Below, in pieces: positions 8,905 through 16,508 of a stretch of 31,873 nucleotides of DNA. A model generated the notes under the pieces. That model saw only the letters and a list, made by a program, of their open reading frames with translations, did no database searches and was not told the DNA's origin. Made by a program: the position numbers and the translations under genes. This DNA is from CAYVQU01 sp964453155 (GTDB lineage: Bacteria; Chloroflexota; Anaerolineae; Anaerolineales; UBA11858): contig CAYVQU010000047.1 in assembly GCA_964453155.1 (NCBI GenBank), positions 1 through 31,873 of the forward strand, given 5' to 3'. How positions within the stretch are numbered: the stretch's first letter is position 1; every line of letters starts with the position of its first letter.

Positions 8905-11694
8905 ATGGAAGAAAATACGATCATAGAATCCCAGTCAGAATCCAACGATGCTTTGACCCCCGAGATGCTCATGGAGGCCGGTGACGCGCTTTCAAAATCG
9001 TTACTCTTTGCCTTAGGCCGTGACTATCTCGACGGTCCGATCTTCGAAAACGATTATGTCCGCTTGGTGGATGCTGATTTGCCCCAGCAACCTGATCTGG
9101 CAATTTTAGCGGTTGAACAGGTGGGCAAACCCGTCCGGGAAGATATGAGTGAGTATTTCACCGCCATCCAAACTTCTCTGGCTGCTTGTCATGATCCCCG
9201 CTATGCCCTGATTTTTCTGATTTCCAGCGATGGCCTCCGCAATCGGATTTACATTGGTATCGTCGCTCGGGAGCCCGGAACCCAACCCCGCATTTTTGCC
9301 GATCAATTGGGCCAATTTTTATGCTCCAATTGGCCGGGTACCCGTGTTCGATTGGTGGACGATTACCAGGAAATTGCCAGACACGTCCATGTGCCCTTGA
9401 GCACCTACCGCCATGCCCGGGCTTTCACCGGGATTCCGGCCACCAAAAACATCGACCGCGGTCAAAATTACCCTCAAAGTCTGGACCGCTTCATGCGTGG
9501 TCTGCGCGGGAAGCCCTATCTCTATATGGTTATCGCCGAACCGATGGCCGAGCGAGAGGTGGGTGACATCATCACATCTTGTCATACCCTTTCGGGTCAG
9601 GTCCATGCCTTCACCCGTGCAACCGTTAACCGCAGCACCAGCACCGGTGCTTCGACGAGCACCACCCGTTCCGAAGGAGAAACCACCTCCACCGGTCAGA
9701 CCAGTGGGTCCTCCGAAAGTGTGACCGCTGGCCAAAACAAAGGGGTGTTAGGGTCTGAACTAGCCAAATCAAAGGGAGCGGCAAAAGCCCTCAAGGGAGC
9801 CGGATTAGGAGCCATCTCGGCATTGTTGGTTGCCACCGGCGGACCATTTCTGCTGTCGGGTATGTTGGGGATGTTTGGACAACTTCTGCCCTCAAGCAGC
9901 CGATCAACTGTAACCGGCGCCAGCACCAGTCAGTCTGAATCGACGGGCCGCTCGGTGACCGAGGGTGTGTCCTCCGGGAGCTCTTCCGGTGAATCCCACT
10001 CCTTTGGCCGCGAATACCTCAACAAAAATGCTGAAGCCTGTGAAAAACTCCTCGCTGAAACCGTGGATCGATTCGAAACCGCTCGGGCCCAGGGTTGCTG
10101 GAATGTGGGCGTTTATTTGCTCAGCAACCAGATCGAGACTGCAGCGCAGGGCCAGGCCCAGCTCAAAGCCCTGGTCAGCGGAGAGAAATCGACCTTCGAG
10201 CCTCTGCGGGTCCACGATCTTTCTCCGATATGGGATGGGCAGGCCCAAGTGGCCTTGGATGTCTTCAGGCAGCCGGCCCTCAAATTATTTGCTCCAGGGG
10301 AGAACGAGAATATCCCCCATCCAATTGGTCCCAATTTTGAAGGGCTGACAACCCCTCTCAACACGGAAGAATTGTCCCTCTTGGCCAACCTCCCGCTCCG
10401 GGAAATGCCAGGAATGCCGCTCCAACCCACGGCCTATTTCAGCCTCAACCCCCCGATCCCATTTGACCCCCAAAATGTACTCAATCTGGGGAATGTGCTC
10501 GAGGGAGGTGAAGAAATTCACGGCTTGGATTACGCCGTCGATCTCGACTCCCTCACCCGGCACATCTTCATCACCGGAATCACCGGTAGCGGAAAATCGA
10601 ACACCTGCCGTCGAATTCTGTCCAACTTGATGGAAAGCGGCAAAAACTTCCTGGTTATCGAACCGGCTAAAGATGAATATGTCCAGTTGGCTTTGGCCTA
10701 CAATCAGGCTGGAGCCTTTGATCGTGAGATCGCGGTGTATATGCCCGGTCGTACCGATTGGGGTGGAAAACCACTCGATCAATTACGCTTGAACCCATTT
10801 GATATTGTTCAAATTCCAGGCGCGACCACCCAGGTCATGCCCCACCTCGACCGGCTGAAATCGATTTTCAACGCCAGTTTCCCAATGTACGAAATTTTGC
10901 CGGTCATTCTGGAAGAAGCGTTGGTCGATCTCTATGATAGCCAGGGTTGGTTGGATGAAAAGCTGCCCCCGGCAGGTGTCGGCCGTCCGACGCTCGAAAA
11001 TTTGTATAACCGGATTTCTGGTTTGGTGCGTGAAAAAGGCTACGAAGAACGCATCACGGCCAATATTACCGCCGCCTTGCGGACGCGGATTGGCAGCCTG
11101 TTGCGCGGCTGGAAAGGCCGTCTCTTTGACCAACCTTTTTCCACCCCTTGGGCTGATCTTTTTGATCGTCCGGTAATTGTCAACCTGCAATATCTGGGTG
11201 ACGATGCCGATAAATGTTTCACGATGGCCCTGCTACTTAATTTTATGTACGAGTATCGCCAGGCCCAGCACGAGAGCCTCGGTTCGCCCGAATCCAGCGA
11301 ACTCCGCCATCTAGCCATTATCGAAGAAGCCCACCGGGTGCTGCGAAATGCGTCTCAACGGGCCGACAGTGCCAATCCGCAGGCCAAAATGGGCGAGATG
11401 TTCGCCGATATCCTGGCCGAAATCCGGGCCTATGGACAGGGGATGGCCATTATCGATCAGGTCCCCGCCAAATTGGTGCCCGACGCCATCAAAAACACCA
11501 ATCTAAAAATTATCCACCGGCTGGTGGCCGCCGATGACCGGCACACTATGGCGGGTGCGTTGGCCCTCACCGACGAGCAGGCCCAGGTCATCGCCCGGCT
11601 CAAGATCGGGCAGGCCATCGTCTGTGGTATTCAAGATGACATGGCTTCTTGGGTTAAAGTGGCCTATACGCCGATGCCGAAGTTTAAAAAATAA
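8905..11694 (+). CDS. HerA/DUF87-type ATPase with Ser/Thr-rich segments and a hydrophobic hairpin
   Basis: 929 residues. The N-terminal alpha/beta region (1-240) is of unknown function. Two Ser/Thr/Gly-rich stretches (about 243-275 and 331-368) flank a hydrophobic segment GLGAISALLVATGGPFLLSG and following residues (about 298-328). The C-terminal motor domain (about 540-929) has Walker A GITGSGKSN (558-566, K564), the family motif LVIEPAKDEY, RLNPF, Walker B LAIIEEAH (803-810) and a sensor-like IIDQVPAKLVPDAIKNTN. This belongs to the HerA/FtsK/VirB4 superfamily of hexameric motors that move DNA or proteins. Ser-rich inserts occur in related 'ATP-binding proteins' of other bacteria. No Shine-Dalgarno is visible before the ATG. 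The substrate is unknown; its neighbours suggest a kinase/FHA-linked process. Confidence 0.85.
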   Translation: MEENTIIESQSESNDALTPEMLMEAGDALSKSLLFALGRDYLDGPIFENDYVRLVDADLPQQPDLAILAVEQVGKPVREDMSEYFTAIQTSLAACHDPRYALIFLISSDGLRNRIYIGIVAREPGTQPRIFADQLGQFLCSNWPGTRVRLVDDYQEIARHVHVPLSTYRHARAFTGIPATKNIDRGQNYPQSLDRFMRGLRGKPYLYMVIAEPMAEREVGDIITSCHTLSGQVHAFTRATVNRSTSTGASTSTTRSEGETTSTGQTSGSSESVTAGQNKGVLGSELAKSKGAAKALKGAGLGAISALLVATGGPFLLSGMLGMFGQLLPSSSRSTVTGASTSQSESTGRSVTEGVSSGSSSGESHSFGREYLNKNAEACEKLLAETVDRFETARAQGCWNVGVYLLSNQIETAAQGQAQLKALVSGEKSTFEPLRVHDLSPIWDGQAQVALDVFRQPALKLFAPGENENIPHPIGPNFEGLTTPLNTEELSLLANLPLREMPGMPLQPTAYFSLNPPIPFDPQNVLNLGNVLEGGEEIHGLDYAVDLDSLTRHIFITGITGSGKSNTCRRILSNLMESGKNFLVIEPAKDEYVQLALAYNQAGAFDREIAVYMPGRTDWGGKPLDQLRLNPFDIVQIPGATTQVMPHLDRLKSIFNASFPMYEILPVILEEALVDLYDSQGWLDEKLPPAGVGRPTLENLYNRISGLVREKGYEERITANITAALRTRIGSLLRGWKGRLFDQPFSTPWADLFDRPVIVNLQYLGDDADKCFTMALLLNFMYEYRQAQHESLGSPESSELRHLAIIEEAHRVLRNASQRADSANPQAKMGEMFADILAEIRAYGQGMAIIDQVPAKLVPDAIKNTNLKIIHRLVAADDRHTMAGALALTDEQAQVIARLKIGQAIVCGIQDDMASWVKVAYTPMPKFKK

Positions 11695-11739
11695 GTAAAG
11701 TAATCCGTTAGCAGCTGTCAGTGATCCGTCGGAGTTGCA

Positions 11740-12420
11740 ATGACAAAACAGATATCCACAGTCACCATTAGCAAAACGATCTCCTATCTCTACTTGCTAT
11801 CTTATTCTCCCCCAGAAAATATTGATCAGTTTAGGGCGGTAATGGTGGAATTTCGACAGCAATTGGGGGCGGATATTTGGGATGATGCGATTCAAGTCGC
11901 CGGTGAGCATATTGTCAGTTTTCACTCTGCTTCCCGCCAGCTGGATCTAGACCTGGTTTCTGGATTGGTTGCCGCGGCCCGAACGGCGGATGCGGATTCG
12001 GAGGCAGCCCGCGCTTTTCAGGCCCAAATGGACGAAATATCCCAGCTTTCTGGGCGCGCCAAACCCAACAATCGCCTGCATCGCAAACGGGGTTGCCGGT
12101 TGTGTCAAAAACCCTGCCGGTATGGGTATTTCTCGCTAATTTCAGCTCCCAATTTCGAACAGTTGCCCAGCATAATCAAAAAACACCCCAGCCAACCGAT
12201 TCGAGCCTTATGGCATTACACGATCCAACATGTGGTTGCCACCCTGGGGATTGGTGGGTTCTCAATTAATGCCACTGACTTGGGGGATCTGGCATACTGT
12301 CTGCTTTCCTTGGCGACGACCAAATCGCGCTATCCTTTTCCTGAAGCCCAGATGAAAAAATTTCAGACACTTAATCAGGCTGCTATCAGGCAAATGCAAG
12401 GCTCCACTGATGGTGAATAA
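11740..12420 (+). CDS. Unknown protein with CxxCxxxC motif
   Basis: 226 residues, not recognised. The first ~100 residues look helical and soluble (for example FRAVMVEFRQQLGADIWDDAI). The centre is basic, RLHRKRGCRLCQKPCRYGYF, with C119, C122 and C126 that could form part of a metal site. The C-terminal ~80 residues are helical (YCLLSLATTKSRYPF). There is no signal peptide or clear membrane helix. It starts 45 nt after the HerA gene with GGAG before the ATG, and its end overlaps the FHA-regulator gene by 11 nt, so it is a genuine operon member probably acting with both. Confidence 0.75.
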   Translation: MTKQISTVTISKTISYLYLLSYSPPENIDQFRAVMVEFRQQLGADIWDDAIQVAGEHIVSFHSASRQLDLDLVSGLVAAARTADADSEAARAFQAQMDEISQLSGRAKPNNRLHRKRGCRLCQKPCRYGYFSLISAPNFEQLPSIIKKHPSQPIRALWHYTIQHVVATLGIGGFSINATDLGDLAYCLLSLATTKSRYPFPEAQMKKFQTLNQAAIRQMQGSTDGE

Positions 12421-13051
12421 GGCTTATCTGATTACAAAATTACCACCTGAAAATCCGCAAACCTGGGAGGTGGCGGGAGAAAACTTCATCATCGGCCGCC
12501 ACCCATCGGCCAACGCGACCTTACCCTATCTATCCATTTCACGACAGCATGCCAAAGTCACAACTACACCGCAAGGATATTTTATTGTGGATCTGGGCAG
12601 TCATAATGGGACCTTTGTCAACGGGGAATCGGTTGGGGAAAAGCCCCAGTTGCTGCGCGCGGGGGATAAGATTGTCTTGAGTGGCGAAGTTGTTTTGATC
12701 TTCCAGGACCCTTTCGAGACAATTGATGGGAAGGTGATTGGCCGCGTGGAAGGTATCTGGATTGACCCGCAGACCGGTGATGTGTGGGTCGATTCGCAAC
12801 CCGTTAAGCCGCCGCTTTCGCCCGCTCAACACCAATTGCTTTCAATCCTTTACCGCCAAGCTGGGCGGATCCTAACCCATGAACAGATCATCAGACAGGT
12901 CTGGCCGGACGAAACCCCGGCTGGGGTCAGTAAGGATGCTGTTAACGGTTTGATCAAACGCCTGCGGGCCCGGTTACGGCAAGTCCAACCCGAAAAAGAT
13001 TTTATTGAAGTCCGCCGCGGACATGGAATCCGCTTGAACCAATCGGCCTGA
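12410..13051 (+). CDS. FHA-winged-helix (OmpR/PhoB-type) transcription regulator
   Basis: 213 residues. The N-terminal FHA domain (about 15-100) has FIIGRHPSANATLP, SISRQHAKV and DLGSHNGTFVNGESV. The C-terminal winged-helix of the Trans_reg_C type (about 130-211) has LSPAQHQLLSILYRQAG, HEQIIRQVWPDE, DAVNGLIKRLRARL and the wing FIEVRRGHGIRL. Known relatives in principle include mycobacterial EmbR, a winged-helix/FHA regulator controlled by a Ser/Thr kinase, although there the domain order is reversed. Inference: phosphorylation by the kinase at 5479, or binding to a phosphorylated partner, tunes DNA binding. The start overlaps the preceding gene by 11 nt. The likely target is the next promoter region (13052-13169), which precedes three paralogous genes. 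Confidence 0.88.
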   Translation: MVNKAYLITKLPPENPQTWEVAGENFIIGRHPSANATLPYLSISRQHAKVTTTPQGYFIVDLGSHNGTFVNGESVGEKPQLLRAGDKIVLSGEVVLIFQDPFETIDGKVIGRVEGIWIDPQTGDVWVDSQPVKPPLSPAQHQLLSILYRQAGRILTHEQIIRQVWPDETPAGVSKDAVNGLIKRLRARLRQVQPEKDFIEVRRGHGIRLNQSA

Positions 13052-13169
13052 ATAACTTCTGCTGCGCCCATTTAGCGCCCACCAAGCGACCATTTACCGT
13101 CAAGCTCCGTAGTCGTAGATTGAATAGAATAGGGTCAAAAGATCATCAAGTGAAAAAAGGAGTGCCACA

Positions 13170-14546
13170 ATGAACGAGCTGGAAAACCTACAACCCGAAG
13201 AAAATGTTGAAAAAACTGAAACTGTAGAGGGCGTTGATGGTCAGGCGCTCCAAGATGCCACCCACGAACCAGGGGCCCGCATTGAAGAGACCCAGACCTT
13301 CCAACAGGCCGAAAACATTGAGGGAGCTGTAAAAGAGGCGCTAGAAGGTGCCACCGAAGGAACCGTTGATCGGAATAAGCCCGATACCGTGGATCCCTCC
13401 GAGTTTAGTGATGGCTCCGAAGATGACGATGATGACAAAGATGAAGCCACCCCGATCAACTTACCTGGCCCGGTGACCAGTTTGGAGCCAGCCTTATCCC
13501 CGGATGATGTTAAACAAAATGTGGCTTTATCCCCCGATGATGTCAAGCTAGCGGCTGAACCAGAACTTGAGCCCCAGCCGGAACCAAACCCCGGTCCACC
13601 GGAGGCAGTCGCTGCGAGTGGCCAAGATGAAATTTTTGCAACGCCCATTCCGCTACCGGATCCTCCCCGTGACACACTGGATGACCCCTCAGGTATTCGT
13701 GATCAAAATGAGGTTTCTGCTACACCTATTCCTTTGCCAGATCCTCCCGAGCCACATGATATCTCGGTTGACCCAATGTTGACCCCCGATGACGTCAAGA
13801 TGCCCGCCACCGATACTCGCGGTGGCCCTGGTCAGCCTGGTGGCGATGTCGCGGCCACGCCAATCAATTTGCCCTACACGCCCGACGATCAACCCCTTCC
13901 CGGTCAGGGAGATGAGGTACAAAATCTGCCCGTTCCGCTCCCTGGCCCTTCATTATCACCCGATGACGTCAAAATGCCCGCCACCGATACTCGCGGTGGC
14001 CCTGGTCAGCCTGGTGGCGATGTCGCGGCCACGCCAATCAATTTGCCCTACACGCCGCATGACGAGGATATTGCCAAGGATCACCCCGGACCTGGCGGTC
14101 AAGTGGCCCAAGATCCAATTGTAGATCCCGAGCCCGATTTTGATCGTTCTTCTCAGTTGTCCGAATCGCCAGAGCCCGGCGGGGGTCCCGATGGGCCAAA
14201 TTTAGAGCCAGCCCCCGATTTTGAAGATATGAACACTTCTGAGCAAGCTGTGGTGGAGTTGATCAGCAAAGCGATCGCGGAAGAAGATTTTCGCCAAACT
14301 TTACTGAATGACACCCCGTCAGCGCTGTCCGGTTATGCAGTCGCAGAGGCCGAACAAGCTGCTTTAGGTGAAATGCAGGCCGAATCATTTGATTTCTTTG
14401 CTGCTGAGGTCGAAGCACGCCTCAACAATATCGAAAACGTCACCCCGCAAGCGTTACAGCAGGTCGTTCATAGTGTTTGGCGGGACCTCAATCCGGGATC
14501 GCTGGCCTATGTGTTAGCCTACAAAATCCCAGCAAAACACCTCTAA
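13170..14546 (+). CDS. Acidic repeat protein 1 with shared N-terminal module and C-terminal Os1348/NHLP-like domain
   Basis: 458 residues, very acidic, rich in Pro/Asp, no signal peptide. Residues 1-60 are the module shared with the next two genes (ATHEPGARIE at 30-39, then QAE). The body (about 75-350) is low-complexity with four L[ST]PDDVK units and repeated ATPINLP/ATPIPLPDPP units, two of them inside a 98-nt duplication. Residues about 354-435 are a compact helical domain: SEQAVVELISKAIAEEDF, then LSGYAVAEAEQAALGEM. Its pattern (ELI..AL.D..FR..LL.....AL.GY.L...E...L) resembles the Os1348/Franean1_4349 branch of NHLP-type peptide precursors; this likeness is by eye. AAGGAG precedes the ATG. 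It is the first of three translationally close paralogues. Function unknown. Confidence 0.8.
   Translation: MNELENLQPEENVEKTETVEGVDGQALQDATHEPGARIEETQTFQQAENIEGAVKEALEGATEGTVDRNKPDTVDPSEFSDGSEDDDDDKDEATPINLPGPVTSLEPALSPDDVKQNVALSPDDVKLAAEPELEPQPEPNPGPPEAVAASGQDEIFATPIPLPDPPRDTLDDPSGIRDQNEVSATPIPLPDPPEPHDISVDPMLTPDDVKMPATDTRGGPGQPGGDVAATPINLPYTPDDQPLPGQGDEVQNLPVPLPGPSLSPDDVKMPATDTRGGPGQPGGDVAATPINLPYTPHDEDIAKDHPGPGGQVAQDPIVDPEPDFDRSSQLSESPEPGGGPDGPNLEPAPDFEDMNTSEQAVVELISKAIAEEDFRQTLLNDTPSALSGYAVAEAEQAALGEMQAESFDFFAAEVEARLNNIENVTPQALQQVVHSVWRDLNPGSLAYVLAYKIPAKHL
13785..13882 (+). repeat. 98-nt direct repeat, copy 1
   Basis: Starts CCCGATGACGTCAA and is identical to 13959-14056 except for one G/A difference near its start; the last 83 nt are perfect. 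It encodes PDDVKMPATDTRGG through ATPINLPYTP. The copies are offset by 174 nt (58 codons), so the frame is kept: a recent in-frame duplication. Confidence 0.95.
13959..14056 (+). repeat. 98-nt direct repeat, copy 2
   Basis: Second copy of the unit at 13785-13882, in the same reading frame of acidic repeat protein 1. The near-perfect nucleotide identity, including third codon positions, points to recent duplication or gene conversion rather than selection on protein alone. Confidence 0.95.
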
Positions 14547-14567
14547 GCTATCTTTTAGGAGGCAACC

Positions 14568-16508
14568 ATGTCTGAACGCGGTAATTTAACCCCCGAAAAA
14601 GGAATTGAAAGCCGGGAAACCGTCGAAAATGACTCCGAGCAAGTTTTGGAAGAGGCCACCCACGAACCAGGTAGTCGAGTGGAACAATCCCAAGAGTTCA
14701 CCCAGGCTGAGACAATTGAAACCGTCTTGGTGGCCGCGGTCGAAAAAGTAGCCGAGGAACCCGAACCTGGGCCAGATCCTTTCCAACCGGCGGGGACAGA
14801 AACTGAAGTTGAAAATGTCGCCGGTGAAGGTCAGCGTACTTCAGATCAACGAGTGGGGGTCGATCAGGTAGCAGGGCATAAAGATCCGGGTGATCCCCCG
14901 CCCCCGCCGGATCGATCGGCTCAATCTGGGGTTGAAGTGGGAAGTGGTCGCGAAGTGTCACCGATCCCAGTACCACTTCCATCTCCCAGTAACGAAGCTG
15001 AGGGCAGTGACGAAAGAATGGCACCCGAACAAACTGCTGATGCCGAATCACTTGTCACAGCAGAACCAGAAATTTCAGAGGTTGAATCTCGGGAGACCGT
15101 GGTAAGTTCTGGGCCGGAAAACACCCTGGCCGATGAGCCTGGTCATGGCCCCGATCCAATCACCAATCAACTTGATAATGATGGTATCTTAATTTCTGGC
15201 GAAGCGGAATCAACAGTTTTAAATGAGACGGTAGGAACGCTGGAGGTCGAAGAAACTACGCTGACGGCCACCCCAGAATCAGATGCCAGCGACGAACAAG
15301 TCAATGAAGAAGGTTTGGATGGTGCGGAGGAGTATTGGGAGCCACCCGAGGTCTACGTGCATGTCGACTCGAATGGTAAAGTCACGGTGGTGGATAAAAA
15401 CGGTAATCCCATTGATGCTCCCCCAGTTGTCCAGGCCGTGGTCGATGAAAAAGGGGCGACCAACTATGTGGCCCAATATCCGGGGATGGGACCCAATGCC
15501 GGGTTCGCAGTGACCACCTATAAATCAGGATTGGGTGGTTTATTTATCCATAAGGGCCAGGATGGCACGGTGTCGGTGGTGGATAAGGATGGTAATCCCG
15601 TCAAGGCCCCGCCGATGGTGACAGTATCGGTCGATGGCTATGGGGCCGAACAGTATCAAATCCACTATCCGGGTGACGATCCCAACAATGTTAAAGCAAT
15701 TGGTTTCTACAAACCCGCTTTGGAGAAGGATATCTTTGTTCATGTCGATTCCAATGGAAAACTAACCGCAGTCGATGCCAATGGCAACCCTCTCAAAAGT
15801 CCTCCTGTGATCCAGGTGACCGTCGATGAGGGGGGTGCACCGGTCTATCTGGCCAAATACCCTGGAGATGAGAGCGTCGGAGTCGCAGTATCCACCTACT
15901 CTGCGTCAATTGAGAATTGCTATGCTCATGTTGGTCAAGATGGGGCTATCACGGTCGTCGATGCGAATGGTCAGCCCATACCCGGTCAGCCAAAAATTTC
16001 AAAAGTGGTGGATGCTGCGGGCGCCGAGCAAATTGTCGTCTGGTATCCGGGGAGTGGTGAACCAAAAATGATCACTTTGAAAGCGTACACCGCCCAGATC
16101 GATGCCCAGAAAATGTTTGTGCATATCGGTTCGGACGGGAAACCCATGGTGGTGGATGCCACCGGTAAACCGATAGCCAACCCGCCCGTAATCACCACCT
16201 TCGTCGATGCGAATGGGGCCGAAAACTATCAGGCTCAATATCCCGGTGGCACTTCTAAAGCGGAATTAACGGCCTATTCGGCAACGCTGGATAACCAAAA
16301 AGTGTTCGCCCATATTGATCAAAGTGGCAAAATCACCGTCGTGGGTGCGGATGGCAAACCTATTAGCGGTCAACCCATCATCACCAAAGTAGTTGATGCC
16401 AGTGGAATGGAGCAAATTGTGGCCCGTTATCCGGGCGATGACCCCAATAAGATCACGCCGTTAAATTGGTTTAAGCCCCCTTCGGGTTGGAAAAAAGGAA
16501 TGTCCTGA
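14568..16508 (+). CDS. Acidic repeat protein 2 with shared N-terminal module and six ~63-residue repeats
   Basis: 646 residues, no signal peptide. Residues 1-60 align without gaps to the other two paralogues (EEATHEPGSRVEQSQEF, THEPG at 31-35). Residues about 60-255 are acidic, disordered and contain one SPIPVPLPSP unit. Residues 262-646 are six tandem repeats starting at about 262, 325, 389, 451, 516 and 579. Each has the pattern hFhHhxxxGKhTVVDxxGxP, then PPhh, VVDxxGAExh and YPGxx; predicted beta-rich. It starts 21 nt after the first paralogue with AGGAGG before the ATG, and its stop overlaps the next start (TGATG). The repeats could be a binding or surface-like scaffold, but no export signal of a known type is seen. 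Function unknown. Confidence 0.82.
   Translation: MSERGNLTPEKGIESRETVENDSEQVLEEATHEPGSRVEQSQEFTQAETIETVLVAAVEKVAEEPEPGPDPFQPAGTETEVENVAGEGQRTSDQRVGVDQVAGHKDPGDPPPPPDRSAQSGVEVGSGREVSPIPVPLPSPSNEAEGSDERMAPEQTADAESLVTAEPEISEVESRETVVSSGPENTLADEPGHGPDPITNQLDNDGILISGEAESTVLNETVGTLEVEETTLTATPESDASDEQVNEEGLDGAEEYWEPPEVYVHVDSNGKVTVVDKNGNPIDAPPVVQAVVDEKGATNYVAQYPGMGPNAGFAVTTYKSGLGGLFIHKGQDGTVSVVDKDGNPVKAPPMVTVSVDGYGAEQYQIHYPGDDPNNVKAIGFYKPALEKDIFVHVDSNGKLTAVDANGNPLKSPPVIQVTVDEGGAPVYLAKYPGDESVGVAVSTYSASIENCYAHVGQDGAITVVDANGQPIPGQPKISKVVDAAGAEQIVVWYPGSGEPKMITLKAYTAQIDAQKMFVHIGSDGKPMVVDATGKPIANPPVITTFVDANGAENYQAQYPGGTSKAELTAYSATLDNQKVFAHIDQSGKITVVGADGKPISGQPIITKVVDASGMEQIVARYPGDDPNKITPLNWFKPPSGWKKGMS
15351..16490 (+). 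repeat. Six tandem ~63-codon repeats in acidic repeat protein 2
   Basis: Unit starts at nucleotides 15351, 15540, 15732, 15918, 16113 and 16302, spacings of 62-65 codons. Shared features per unit are an aromatic-x-His near the start, a GK/GxhTVVD stretch, a double proline, VVDxxGAE and YPG. The units are diverged at both protein and DNA level, so the array is older than the 98-nt duplication in the preceding gene. Confidence 0.92.

Noticed and set aside
8905..11694. Type VII-like (EssC) or conjugative (VirD4) secretion ATPase
   Set aside because: There is a single HerA-type motor domain rather than tandem FtsK domains, and no WXG100, pilus or relaxase genes.
13241..13675. Long minus-strand open frame (144 codons, Ser-rich) inside acidic repeat protein 1
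   Set aside because: It is the antisense shadow of GC-rich acidic repeat coding; there is no ribosome-binding site and its amino acids mirror the sense repeats.
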